DNA of 8,091 bases from Dichloromethanomonas sp964477085 (GCA_964477085.1 CAYZDF010000097.1:1-8091), one strand, 5' to 3'. Positions 1 through 6,622 are shown, counted from the first letter of the stretch. The notes: generated from the sequence alone by a model not told the origin. Program-made: numbers and translations.

Positions 1-24
1 GATACTGCACACCCCATCTCCGAT

Positions 25-245
25 CTAAAATAAGTGAGTGAATTGATAACTATCCTGGTTTTCTTCTACTGCCGTTTCGCCTAATGCAATCACTTCATAA
101 TTTGCTTTAGAAAAAAGTTATCTATTCCCATGTTTTGAAAGCATCTATAAATTTTTTCTTCCGTATCAGCATCCAATCCAACCAACAGAGACAATAAAGC
201 TGCACACTTTTTATATTCCGCATTCCATGATTTTTCTAAATTCAT
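25..245 (-). pseudogene. Small frameshifted gene of unknown function
   Basis: An ATG at 245 follows a good ribosome site (AAAGGTGG, about 9 bases upstream) and opens a 51-residue frame starting MNLEKSWNAEYKKC and ending at a TGA at 90-92. Just before that stop, at a run of six A on the plus strand (111-116), a one-base shift gives a coherent continuation (SKANYEVIALGETAVEEN, then QDSYQFTHLF) to a TAG at 25-27. Read together the two frames make one plausible acidic protein of about 73 residues, so I read this as a gene broken by an indel in a homopolymer. I do not recognise the family. A sequencing error in the A run, or a genuine 51-residue protein, are the alternatives. Confidence 0.45.
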
Positions 246-298
246 CCTATTTTCCACCTTTCGTGCTATTTATCCACAAAACTATAATAGATTTATGA

Positions 299-499
299 CG
301 TTATAAAGCTATTGCAGGGAATGAATACGTTTCAGAAAACTATGAAACAGTGATTGAGCTTACGGCAATGGGATGGAAGTTCATGCTTTCAAGGTTCTTG
401 ATTGGTATTCCAGGTATTGCAGTCATTGCCTGCGTTACTGAAAAGTTATTGACAAAAGAAGAAAAGAATCTCATCTATGAGAAGGCAGCAGCAGACTAA
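299..499 (+). pseudogene. C-terminal remnant of a membrane protein (permease-like)
   Basis: An open frame of 66 codons follows an in-frame TGA at 296-298 and ends with TAA at 497-499. It has no start with a ribosome site near its beginning; the first in-frame ATG (about 368) has none either. The peptide begins RYKAIAGNEYVSENYETV, then has one hydrophobic membrane segment (about FMLSRFLIGIPGIAVIACV) and a charged tail (EKLLTKEEKNLIYEKAAAD). A membrane helix followed by a short charged cytoplasmic tail looks like the end of a multi-span transporter. It reminds me of YraQ/ArsP-type permeases, but that is recollection and weak. The 5' part is absent, so this is a truncated gene, followed by the hairpin at 520-550. 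Confidence 0.5.
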
Positions 500-519
500 T
501 AAAAACTGAATGAATAAAT

Positions 520-550
520 TAAGGCTTCCCATTTGACAGTGGAAGCCTTA
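520..550. terminator. Bidirectional hairpin terminator
   Basis: AAGGCTTCC at 521-529 and GGAAGCCTT at 541-549 form a perfect 9-bp stem, extended to 10 bp by the T-A pair 520/550, with an 11-base loop. On the minus strand the stem is followed by TTAATTTATT, so it should end the operon whose last stop codon is at 582. It also sits 20 bases after the stop of the plus-strand remnant at 499, where the following sequence is less T-rich. Confidence 0.75.
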
Positions 551-581
551 TATATAGTATAGAATAAATTTGATTTTCTTA

Positions 582-1322
582 TCACTTCTTTACAGTGTCT
601 ACAAGCTTTTGCAATGGTTCCTTAAGCGTACTGAATTCAAGCCCTTTGGCGGATGAATAGTCCTTTATTGTTTTACCGGGGTCGGGAATTTTATCATTGA
701 TGATTTTTTCAATAGCTTCTTTTTTTACTCCCCAATCCATCAAATCTTTAAAGGTTGTGTTTCCTTTTATTATCCTGTCAGCCGTTGCATTTTCTGGTGA
801 AGATGCAGATACAGAGAATGCTGCCGATACTTCCGGTAAAGCTACGGAGTATTTTTCGATGGATTTTATTTGCTCTTCGGTGAGTCTCGCTTTTGCTTTC
901 AATATTTCTACAGCTGTTTTCGGAAGATAGGTGTCTTCCTCCACCTCTATCGGAAGCCCTTTATACAATGCGACAAAATAGCGTACAGAACCCGTGCCTA
1001 CTTCTTTTCCTTCTGCAGCAAGCAGCGCATACATGCTTTCAAGTTCTTTGCATTGGAAAGAAGCATATTTAGCGGGGTCCTCTACGCCAAAGGCCTTTCC
1101 AAGATCTTCAATAGGAATTTCAAAAGCATTGGATATATCATCGAAGGTATAGGAGCCGCGGATATCTGCAGGGTTATACTGGCCTGCAAATTCCCCGTCT
1201 TTATATTTGGCAGGAATTTTGTCATTAGTAGTTTTCCACATACCCAGCAAGGACGTTAGCGCAATACCGCCGAAAATAAATACCAATGTGATAACGGCGA
1301 CATGTATGGATTTTAGTTTCAT
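582..1322 (-). CDS. Membrane-anchored repeat protein, partner of the NapH-like protein
   Basis: A 246-residue protein with one N-terminal membrane segment (about residues 7-27) and a soluble remainder, probably outside the membrane. Three degenerate copies of a short helical motif are visible: residues 54-80 (IRGSYTFDDISNAFEIPIED and on), 185-212 (IKGNTTFKDLMDWGVKKEAI and on) and 219-243 (IKDYSSAKGLEFSTLKEPLQ and on). Each has Ile-Lys/Arg, a small or polar turn, then an amphipathic helix ending in Leu/Ile-rich residues. Residue 91 is the only cysteine in the soluble part, so it is not itself an obvious iron-sulfur or haem protein. Its ATG overlaps the stop of the upstream NapH-like gene (ATGA, 1319-1322), with GGGAGGG upstream, which implies translational coupling and a shared complex. 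I recall similar proteins beside NapH-like ferredoxins in Clostridia but know no established function. Confidence 0.85.
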   Translation of the reverse strand: MKLKSIHVAVITLVFIFGGIALTSLLGMWKTTNDKIPAKYKDGEFAGQYNPADIRGSYTFDDISNAFEIPIEDLGKAFGVEDPAKYASFQCKELESMYALLAAEGKEVGTGSVRYFVALYKGLPIEVEEDTYLPKTAVEILKAKARLTEEQIKSIEKYSVALPEVSAAFSVSASSPENATADRIIKGNTTFKDLMDWGVKKEAIEKIINDKIPDPGKTIKDYSSAKGLEFSTLKEPLQKLVDTVKK

Positions 1323-2194
1323 TCATTCTTTCCCTCCCTTATTGATAATTCTACAGTGCCTGCAACAGGACACGTATTTTCGGAAGTACACTTCATGCAG
1401 CTGATGCATTGATGGTTAAGCACTCTTGCGCTGGTAGAGACAGAAATGTTCATGGGACAGGCTTTGTCGCATGCCTTACAGTTGATACAGGCAGTTGAAG
1501 TTCTTCGGATCTTGAACAGTCTGAACAGGTTGAAAATTCCGAGAACAGCTCCGTAGGGGCAGGCATACTTGCACCACGGCCTCTCAACAAACAAAGAAAG
1601 CAAAATAGTAACTCCAAGCACAATCAAAGCGGTTACAGATACTTCATCCGACCAGAAATTGAACAGTGCGTAGTAAGGATCTACATCCTGGAACATCAAT
1701 TTAGCAGTTATAGCTGTTTTATAGATCACCAGCAATAATATAATGTAGCGGATAAACCTTAGATATTTGTCAAAATTATTTGGAATAAGTTGGTTGTACT
1801 TCTTTTTGAATATTTTTCTCCCCAGCTTTCCAACCCATTCTTGAAATGTTCCGAAAGGGCAGACCCAACCACAGATTACCGGACCAAACAAGATAGCAAG
1901 CATAAAAGCGATAAACATGAGAATAAAAGAGGATTCGTGAATTTTCTGTACAAACGTTCCTACCGTAGCAAACTTATAAATAGAAACCACTCCCCCAAAA
2001 GGACAGATAGCGTGAAGTGAAGCTTCAGACAGGAACGGGATTGCCAGACCTGCCTCTTTTAAAATTTGATTGAGGCTGATGAGTGCTACCAATATGAAGA
2101 AAAAGCTTTGCACAGCGGTGCGGTACCATGGTCTTGTCTTTTTGCGAGTTCTTGCTGTTGGGGTTGAGCTTTTACTAAGCATTTCCTGCGGCAT
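1319..2194 (-). CDS. NapH/CcoG-like polyferredoxin membrane protein (4Fe-4S binding)
   Basis: A membrane iron-sulfur protein of 291 residues, close to the usual NapH length. Starting at ATG 2194, it has about four membrane segments (roughly 29-49, 89-109, 146-166, 187-207). It has the family's three cysteine motifs near the membrane: CPFGG (Cys64), CGWVCPFG (Cys108, Cys112) and CKYACPYG (Cys208, Cys212). The C-terminal part carries two 4Fe-4S ferredoxin motifs: Cys236/239/242/246-Pro and Cys263/266/269/275-Pro; the second has a 5-residue gap before the last cysteine. Such proteins pass electrons between the quinone pool or ferredoxin and an exported partner. A longer frame reaches a TTG at 2212, but AAAGGAG (2203-2209) lies inside that extension, 8 bases before ATG 2194, so 2194 is the better start. 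It is 21 bases after the lipoprotein gene and overlaps the next gene by 4 bases. The electron partner is not known. Confidence 0.92.
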   Translation of the reverse strand: MPQEMLSKSSTPTARTRKKTRPWYRTAVQSFFFILVALISLNQILKEAGLAIPFLSEASLHAICPFGGVVSIYKFATVGTFVQKIHESSFILMFIAFMLAILFGPVICGWVCPFGTFQEWVGKLGRKIFKKKYNQLIPNNFDKYLRFIRYIILLLVIYKTAITAKLMFQDVDPYYALFNFWSDEVSVTALIVLGVTILLSLFVERPWCKYACPYGAVLGIFNLFRLFKIRRTSTACINCKACDKACPMNISVSTSARVLNHQCISCMKCTSENTCPVAGTVELSIREGKNE

Positions 2195-2215
2195 AGATAT
2201 GGCTCCTTTCAATAA

Positions 2216-2779
2216 CTATTTTTTCAAACTGTTTTCAAAAGCACTTAGATGATTTTTAGACGCATCTCTAAGTTCGACAAAAACAGATTTTATATCTTCC
2301 GGAAGCTTTTCTTTCAGAAAACTTTCGTACATGGCAATATTGTCTATTTCTGACTGCACCCCGGTTTTTAAAGCTTCCTCAATACTTTTTGGATGCACCA
2401 CATAATTATTGGCCGTATTATCGGGAAGGGAAACATTATATTTTTCGAATAAAGGCTTTAAAAGCTCAATGTGCTTTTCTTCCGCCTTGATAATATTGCT
2501 AAAGGGCCTTTGATCTCCAAAGTTTTTGAGAATATAATCATATTCTGCATGCGCAAGATATTCATCCTGAATAGCATAGGTCAGCATCTTCTCAAGTGTT
2601 AAGGCTTGATCCTCTTTTGCTCCTTTTGAACCGAAGTTTACAGTTTCCTTTTTTACACTGTCTTCGGTAGAAGGTGTGCTTTCTTTATTGACAGTAGAAT
2701 TTTGAGAAGAGCAGGCAACAGTTGACATAACTAACAGGGAAAGAATTATAAACATAGATAATTTGATGCTTTTTATCAT
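2216..2779 (-). CDS. DUF2202 ferritin-like lipoprotein
   Basis: A 187-residue exported protein. The N-terminus has lysines, a hydrophobic stretch and a lipobox-like end (STVAC, Cys23; Thr at -3 is a little unusual), then a Ser/Thr/Lys/Glu linker to about residue 57, so it is probably anchored outside the membrane by lipid. The rest is a four-helix ferritin-like domain of the DUF2202 kind: helix 1 DEYLAHAEYDYIL (Glu73, Glu79), helix 2 KAEEKHIELL (Glu100 or Glu101, His103), helix 3 SEIDNIAMYE (Glu144, Glu152) and helix 4 ELRDASKNHL (Glu169, His177). These would be di-iron ligands, as known for the ferritin superfamily. The longer frame begins with TTG at 2788, but AAAGGAG at 2790-2796 abuts it; ATG 2779 is 9 bases from the site and is preferred. 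It is the first gene of the minus operon. The substrate (iron storage, peroxide or other oxidation) is not evident. Confidence 0.88.
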   Translation of the reverse strand: MIKSIKLSMFIILSLLVMSTVACSSQNSTVNKESTPSTEDSVKKETVNFGSKGAKEDQALTLEKMLTYAIQDEYLAHAEYDYILKNFGDQRPFSNIIKAEEKHIELLKPLFEKYNVSLPDNTANNYVVHPKSIEEALKTGVQSEIDNIAMYESFLKEKLPEDIKSVFVELRDASKNHLSAFENSLKK

Positions 2780-2814
2780 TTTCTTCAACTCCTTTATGTT
2801 TTTGGTTTATTTTA

Positions 2815-2850
2815 ATGATATGGCTAAATTGTGATAAAAGTTTGATGAGA
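2815..2850 (-). promoter_or_regulatory. Promoter and operator of the lipoprotein-NapH operon
   Basis: Reading the minus strand, two 11-bp direct repeats, TCTCATCAAAC (2840-2850) and TTTTATCACAA (2829-2839), are followed after exactly 10 bases (counted from ATCAC) by a -10-like TATCAT (2815-2820). There is no good -35, and the repeats occupy its place, as expected for an OmpR/PhoB-type activator site. The same arrangement occurs before the response regulator and the DUF2680 gene. The left edge of the IS256 element is at 2851, directly upstream of the first repeat. Confidence 0.65.
2842..2850. repeat. Target-site duplication, left copy
   Basis: TTGATGAGA at 2842-2850 is identical to 4243-4251. 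Nine bases fits the 8-9 bp duplications known for the IS256 family. The copy overlaps the 11-bp operator repeat at 2840-2850. Confidence 0.9.
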
Positions 2851-2876
2851 AGTTGAGTCCGTATAATTGTGTAAAA
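2851..2876 (+). repeat. IS256 left terminal inverted repeat
   Basis: The left end contains GAGTCCGTATAATTGTGTAA. Compared with the reverse complement of 4217-4242 it matches at 16 of 26 positions, with the blocks AGTCC and TGTGTAAA conserved. This resembles the IS256 end as I remember it. The outermost bases differ between ends, so the boundary is set by the target duplication. Confidence 0.8.
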
Positions 2877-2923
2877 ATATGAGTCTCTTAAAAAATAAAA
2901 GAGCCATATGAAAAACCCTCGGT

Positions 2924-2951
2924 TAGAATGAAGTTTGCAGACACCATTCTA
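2924..2951 (+). repeat. Hairpin before the transposase ribosome site
   Basis: TAGAATG (2924-2930) and CATTCTA (2945-2951) form a 7-bp stem with a 14-base loop, ending at the first base of AGGGGAGGAG (2951-2960). CCTC at 2917-2920 could also pair with GAGG at 2955-2958 and cover the ribosome site. In an mRNA arriving from outside the element this could mask translation of the transposase, as known for several insertion sequences; here it is inference. Confidence 0.45.
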
Positions 2952-2967
2952 GGGGAGGAGTTTTGTT

Positions 2968-4197
2968 ATGGCTCAATACCAGATTAGCGTAGATTCCAAA
3001 CTTTTGCAGCAGTTATTTTTAGGTAATTCTCAGGATGCCGGGGTGGCTGCGTTGTTAGAATCCGTATTGAACCAAGTGTTACAGGCTCAAGCTAGCGAAC
3101 AACTGGCTGCAGAGCCCTATGAGCGGACGGAAGATCGGCAAGGGTATCGAAATGGTACCTACCCTCACCAACTCACAACACGTGTAGGAACCATCACTCT
3201 TCGAGTTCCTCGTATCCGTAATGGTAAATTCTCTACGGAGTTGTTTGCTCGATACCAACGGAGCGAACAAGCTCTTGTCTTGGCGCTGATGGAGATGGTC
3301 GTGAATGGGATTTCGACCCGCAAAGTGACCCAGATTACGGAGGAACTATGCGGTACGGAGTTTTCCAAGTCTACCGTATCCGATCTCTGCAAGCGATTGG
3401 ATCCGATCGTAAACGCTTGGAACAATCGCAGTCTTCGTGATTCCCGGTACCCGTTTGTCATTGTCGATGCCCTGGTACTGAAGGTTCGTGAAGAAGGGCG
3501 TGTCCGTGCTCGTGGCGTGATGTTGGCTTATGGAGTAAATGCAGACGGCTACCGTGAAATCCTTGGACTCAAGCTTGGAGACAGCGAGTCGGAAGCAAGC
3601 TGGAGTGAATTCTTCTCTTGGCTCAAGATTCGCGATCTGCGTGGTGTGGATCTCATCGTTTCCGATCACCATGGCGGCTTGGTGCGGGCTATCCGAACTC
3701 ACTTTCAAGGCGTGACTTGGCAGCGTTGCCAAACCCACTTTATGCGCAATATCCTGGATGCTACACCCAAGACGTTACAGGAAGAATTGTACCCGCGTGT
3801 ACGTGCAATCTTGGATGCACCAGACATGGATACTGCCCGTATGTTGCTTCAGCAGGTTTTAGAGGCTTATGAGGCTAAAGCACCTAAAGCGATGTCGATT
3901 CTGGAAGCCGGTTTTGAGGATGCTACAGCAGTTCTTATGTTTCCTGAAAGATACCGAAAACGTCTGCGAACCACCAATGGGATGGAGCGCTTGAACGAGG
4001 AGATCCGCCGCCGTGAGCGAGTTATTCGCATCTTCCCAAACCGTGAGTCCGTCGTACGTCTGATTGGTGCTTTACTCATGGAAATTGATGAGAAATGGAC
4101 GAGTGGAAAGAAGTATCTTGAAATGACCGAATATCTGGAATGGCAGCAAACTCAAGTACAAGAAAGGAAAACCGCTAAAGTAACACATATTCGCTAA
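2968..4197 (+). CDS. IS256-family transposase (DDE type)
   Basis: A 409-residue protein of full family length. The DDE catalytic triad can be placed at Asp167 (FVIVDALVLKVRE), Asp233 (LIVSDHHGGL) and Glu340 (TTNGMERLNEEIRRR). The family's C-x2-H motif is present between the second Asp and the Glu (WQRCQTHFMRN, Cys254 and His257). The N-terminal part has the GYRNGTY and TLRVPRIRNGKF motifs of this family (residues 59-88). The ribosome site GGGGAGGAG ends 7 bases before ATG 2968. There is no stop or frameshift, so the element may be active. It catalyses cut/copy of its own element and has no functional link to its neighbours. Codon use is more GC-rich than that of the flanking genes. Confidence 0.97.
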   Translation: MAQYQISVDSKLLQQLFLGNSQDAGVAALLESVLNQVLQAQASEQLAAEPYERTEDRQGYRNGTYPHQLTTRVGTITLRVPRIRNGKFSTELFARYQRSEQALVLALMEMVVNGISTRKVTQITEELCGTEFSKSTVSDLCKRLDPIVNAWNNRSLRDSRYPFVIVDALVLKVREEGRVRARGVMLAYGVNADGYREILGLKLGDSESEASWSEFFSWLKIRDLRGVDLIVSDHHGGLVRAIRTHFQGVTWQRCQTHFMRNILDATPKTLQEELYPRVRAILDAPDMDTARMLLQQVLEAYEAKAPKAMSILEAGFEDATAVLMFPERYRKRLRTTNGMERLNEEIRRRERVIRIFPNRESVVRLIGALLMEIDEKWTSGKKYLEMTEYLEWQQTQVQERKTAKVTHIR

Positions 4198-4216
4198 GCT
4201 TCTTCTGGCCGAGGGA

Positions 4217-4242
4217 ATTTACACACAAATTGGGACTTGATC
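4217..4242 (-). repeat. IS256 right terminal inverted repeat
   Basis: The reverse complement of this end contains AAGTCCCAATTTGTGTGTAA and pairs with the left end at 16 of 26 positions. The right-hand target copy follows at 4243-4251. Confidence 0.8.
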
Positions 4243-4251
4243 TTGATGAGA
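4243..4251. repeat. Target-site duplication, right copy
   Basis: TTGATGAGA, identical to 2842-2850 on the other side of the element. Confidence 0.9.
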
Positions 4252-4273
4252 CAATGAAATAACGATGAAAATC
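4252..4273 (-). promoter_or_regulatory. Displaced upstream half of the lipoprotein operon operator
   Basis: Reading the minus strand, GATTTTCATCG (4263-4273) and TTATTTCATTG (4252-4262) each carry TTCA where the other repeats have ATCA. If the insertion sequence and one target copy are removed, these two units join 2829-2850 and give four units in exact 11-bp phase (on the plus strand TGAT, TGAT, TGAA, TGAA). In the present sequence they are 1.4 kb from their promoter. Confidence 0.45.
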
Positions 4274-4345
4274 TGATTGCTATCTATATGCCACAATTAT
4301 ACAATATTAGTTAATATACTTTAATAGACTGTTTGATGTATTGAG

Positions 4346-4381
4346 AATTATCATAATTTTGTCACATTTTAAGGTTAGAAT
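4346..4381 (+). promoter_or_regulatory. Promoter of the two-component operon with Pho-box-like repeats
   Basis: Two 11-bp direct repeats, AATTATCATAA (4346-4356) and TTTTGTCACAT (4357-4367), are followed by a -10-like TAGAAT (4376-4381) exactly 10 bases after GTCAC. The match in spacing to the lipoprotein and DUF2680 promoters suggests autoregulation by the response regulator. TATAAA at 4384-4389 is an alternative -10 but does not fit the shared spacing. Confidence 0.6.
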
Positions 4382-4425
4382 ACTATAAAACATAGAAGGG
4401 TTTACATGATTAAAAAAGGGAATGA

Positions 4426-5145
4426 ATGAAAGGAAAGAAGGTGGATGGATTGGAGAAGGAAAAAATATTAATTGCAGATGATGAAGAAAGAATACGAGAT
4501 ATGATTAAAGAATATGTCAGTCTGGAGGGCTATGACATTGAGGAAGCCTCGGATGGCGTTGAAGCACTGAATCTTTTCAGGGAAAATAAATATTCGCTAA
4601 TAATCCTGGATGTTATGATGCCGAAAATGGACGGGTGGAGTGTGTGCAGAGAAATCCGGAAAACCTCTCATGTGCCTATAATCATGCTGACAGCAAGGGG
4701 AGAAGAATACGATAAATTGTTCGGGTTTGAGCTGGGGGTGGACGACTATATTGTAAAGCCTTTCAGCCCGAAGGAACTGCTTGCCCGTATGAAAGCAATT
4801 ATAAGAAGGAGCACTTTGCCGTTTCAGGACGCTCAAAGGGAGAATAAAGCTGTCTTTGAAGGCCTTGTCGTTGAGTTTGATTCACGGAATGTTTATGTCG
4901 ATGGGAATATCGTCAGCCTTACACCAAAAGAGTATGAACTGCTGAATTTCTTTGTCAGGCATCCCAATAGGGTATTTTCAAGAGAGCAGCTTCTTACAGA
5001 GGTTTGGGGCTATGATTTTACCGGAGATGATAGGACTGTGGATACCCATGTAAAAATGCTCCGCGAAAGCCTGGGCCATTACAGGAAATTTATTGTGACT
5101 GTTTGGGGAACAGGATATAAGTTTGAAGCTGGAGGCAGAAAATGA
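4426..5145 (+). CDS. OmpR/PhoB-family response regulator
   Basis: A 239-residue transcription factor. The receiver domain (about 13-128) has the acidic pair Asp18/Asp19, the phospho-acceptor Asp62 (LIILDVMMPKMDGW), Thr89 and Lys111 (VKPFSPKEL). The C-terminal winged helix (about 143-236) has the family signatures LTPKEYELL, the recognition helix RTVDTHVKMLRESLG and the wing VTVWGTGYKFE. Phosphorylation by the adjacent kinase should drive dimer binding to tandem 11-bp repeats, which are present in three promoters here, its own included. ATG 4426 has AAGGG five bases upstream; the alternative GTG at 4441 or TTG at 4450 would remove only N-terminal residues before the receiver. The stop overlaps the kinase start (ATGA). 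Its specific orthologue name cannot be decided. Confidence 0.95.
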   Translation: MKGKKVDGLEKEKILIADDEERIRDMIKEYVSLEGYDIEEASDGVEALNLFRENKYSLIILDVMMPKMDGWSVCREIRKTSHVPIIMLTARGEEYDKLFGFELGVDDYIVKPFSPKELLARMKAIIRRSTLPFQDAQRENKAVFEGLVVEFDSRNVYVDGNIVSLTPKEYELLNFFVRHPNRVFSREQLLTEVWGYDFTGDDRTVDTHVKMLRESLGHYRKFIVTVWGTGYKFEAGGRK

Positions 5146-6539
5146 AAAGTATAGGTTTAAAGCTCTGGACTGGAATGATGGCGCTTGTTATGATTGTACT
5201 GGCACTTTTATGGCTTTTCCAGATTGTATTTCTTGAAAGCTTTTATACCGGCATGAGAGTATCGGATATAAAAAATGAAGGTGCTTCCATTGCCAAATTG
5301 CTTGGCGAGGGAAGTAAAGCCGAGTTTGAAAATAAGGCGGACGCTTTTGCATTTAATAACAACTTGAGCATCGAGCTTGTAGACTTGAGTGGGAATATTG
5401 TATATACAACAGGATCAACAGGCTTCGGCGGACAAATGCCAATGATGAGAAACAGAGAAAGGGTTGAGGCTTTTCAGGAAGTTCTTTCTGGAAAGGAAGT
5501 AACCGTCCCCTTATCTCATCCCCGGTTTGGAAATAAGTTCATGCTGATTGGCCTCCCGGTAAAAATATCCGGAGAATTAACGGGCGTGCTTTTTATAAAC
5601 ATGCCATTGGCTCCAGTTGAGGATACGGCCTCAATATTAAAAAAACAGCTTCTATTTATAACATTGATTTTGCTTGTTGCAGCAGTGATGATTTCATACA
5701 TGATTTCCAGAACATTTACAAAGCCGATACTTGAGATTAAGAAGGTATCTGAAAAGATGGCTTCCGGCGATTTTTCCGACAGGATAAAATCCAGGAGCAA
5801 GGATGAAATCGGCAAACTGGCAGAAACAATCAATTATATGGGACAGGAGCTTTCTAAAATCGAGCAGCTTCGCAAAGACTTGATTGCCAATGTATCTCAT
5901 GAGCTTCGGACACCGTTAAGCCTGATCCGCGGCTATGCCGAGACCATAAGGGATGTCAGCGGAAACGTTCCCGAAAAACGTGAAAAACAGCTTGATATTA
6001 TTATTGAAGAATCAGAACGGCTAAGCAAGATTGTGGATGATATTCTCAACTTTTCACAGATGCAGGCAGGATACCTGAACTTAAACCCAGGACGGTTTAT
6101 GATCAACAAAACAGTAGAGGATGCAGTTAAAAGATATGATATTTTAAGTGAGAAGACAGGTATTAAAATTATATTCGAAAATACCGGGGACATAAAGGTA
6201 ACAGCTGATGAGCCGAGAATAGAACAGGTATTGTATAATCTTATCAATAACGCTTTCAACCACACACCGGAAGGAGGAAGCATAACGGTTAAAGTAATTG
6301 ACGGTCAACACACTGTCAGAGTCGAGGTGTCGGATACTGGAACGGGCATCTCGGATGAGGACATCAAACATGTGTGGGACAGGTATTATAAAGCAGACAA
6401 AACAAGTGGAAGGAAAATGGTGGGTACAGGGTTAGGACTTGCTATCGTAAAAAGCATACTTGAGGCCCATAAGGCTTTATATGGTGTTGAAAGCAAAAAA
6501 GGAGCCGGAACTACATTTTGGTTTGAGCTCCAGAAATAA
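5142..6539 (+). CDS. Membrane sensor histidine kinase
   Basis: A 465-residue HAMP-containing kinase, partner of the overlapping response regulator. Membrane segments lie at about 8-30 and 169-188, enclosing an extracytoplasmic sensor domain of about 138 residues (31-168) with no cysteines or obvious metal ligands. HAMP follows (about 190-242, with TKPILEI and the DEIGKLAETIN end). The HisKA dimerisation helix carries the phospho-accepting His253 in NVSHELRTPLSLIRGY. The ATPase domain has an N-box NLINNAFNHT (Asn366, Asn370), G1 DTGTGIS (398-404) and G2 GTGLGLAIVKS (428-438), so all catalytic elements are intact. It autophosphorylates His253 and passes phosphate to Asp62 of the regulator. The signal is unknown; its chromosomal partners suggest an envelope redox, metal or stress cue. 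Confidence 0.95.
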   Translation: MKSIGLKLWTGMMALVMIVLALLWLFQIVFLESFYTGMRVSDIKNEGASIAKLLGEGSKAEFENKADAFAFNNNLSIELVDLSGNIVYTTGSTGFGGQMPMMRNRERVEAFQEVLSGKEVTVPLSHPRFGNKFMLIGLPVKISGELTGVLFINMPLAPVEDTASILKKQLLFITLILLVAAVMISYMISRTFTKPILEIKKVSEKMASGDFSDRIKSRSKDEIGKLAETINYMGQELSKIEQLRKDLIANVSHELRTPLSLIRGYAETIRDVSGNVPEKREKQLDIIIEESERLSKIVDDILNFSQMQAGYLNLNPGRFMINKTVEDAVKRYDILSEKTGIKIIFENTGDIKVTADEPRIEQVLYNLINNAFNHTPEGGSITVKVIDGQHTVRVEVSDTGTGISDEDIKHVWDRYYKADKTSGRKMVGTGLGLAIVKSILEAHKALYGVESKKGAGTTFWFELQK

Positions 6540-6564
6540 ATCAGTGTTTACATTGTTTTAATCA

Positions 6565-6622
6565 ATATTTCACCATTCTTTTAATGTTCTATCATACTTC
6601 TATCACAATTGCTCCTTATAAT
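6565..6622 (+). promoter_or_regulatory. DUF2680 gene promoter with 11-bp operator repeats
   Basis: TTCTATCATAC (6587-6597) and TTCTATCACAA (6598-6608) are adjacent near-identical 11-bp repeats. A consensus TATAAT (6617-6622) follows exactly 10 bases after ATCAC. Two further units in phase upstream are weaker: TTCTTTTAATG (6576-6586) and ATATTTCACCA (6565-6575). No -35 hexamer is apparent. This is the clearest of the three copies of this architecture and gives the small gene its own promoter after the kinase. Confidence 0.7.

Larger units (their letters stand above)
2851..4242 (+). mobile_element. Complete IS256-family insertion sequence
   Basis: A 1392-bp element bounded by identical 9-bp target duplications and imperfect terminal inverted repeats, with one intact transposase gene filling most of it. 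Its base composition is visibly more GC-rich than the intergenic DNA around it. Next to the left end it carries a small hairpin and a ribosome site for the transposase; near both ends there is a CCCTCGG word in inverted orientation (2916-2922 and 4209-4215). The intact frame and perfect target duplication suggest a recent insertion. It lies between two divergent transcription units and splits the operator array of the left one. Confidence 0.93.

Noticed and set aside
697..1259. Plus-strand open frames (697-930 and 870-1259) over the repeat-protein gene
   Set aside because: They lie opposite a gene with a clear membrane anchor, ribosome site and operon position, and have no ribosome site or family resemblance.
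2885..2903. CTCTT...AAGAG hairpin near the left IS end
   Set aside because: Five AT-rich base pairs around an A-rich loop; too weak to call a terminator.
3079..4079. Several minus- and plus-strand frames inside the transposase gene
   Set aside because: Shadow frames of a GC-richer intact transposase; no ribosome sites.
4304..4317. 14-bp AT dyad (ATATTA-GT-TAATAT) upstream of the two-component operon
   Set aside because: Such dyads are expected by chance in AT-rich DNA, and it is not repeated at the other promoters.
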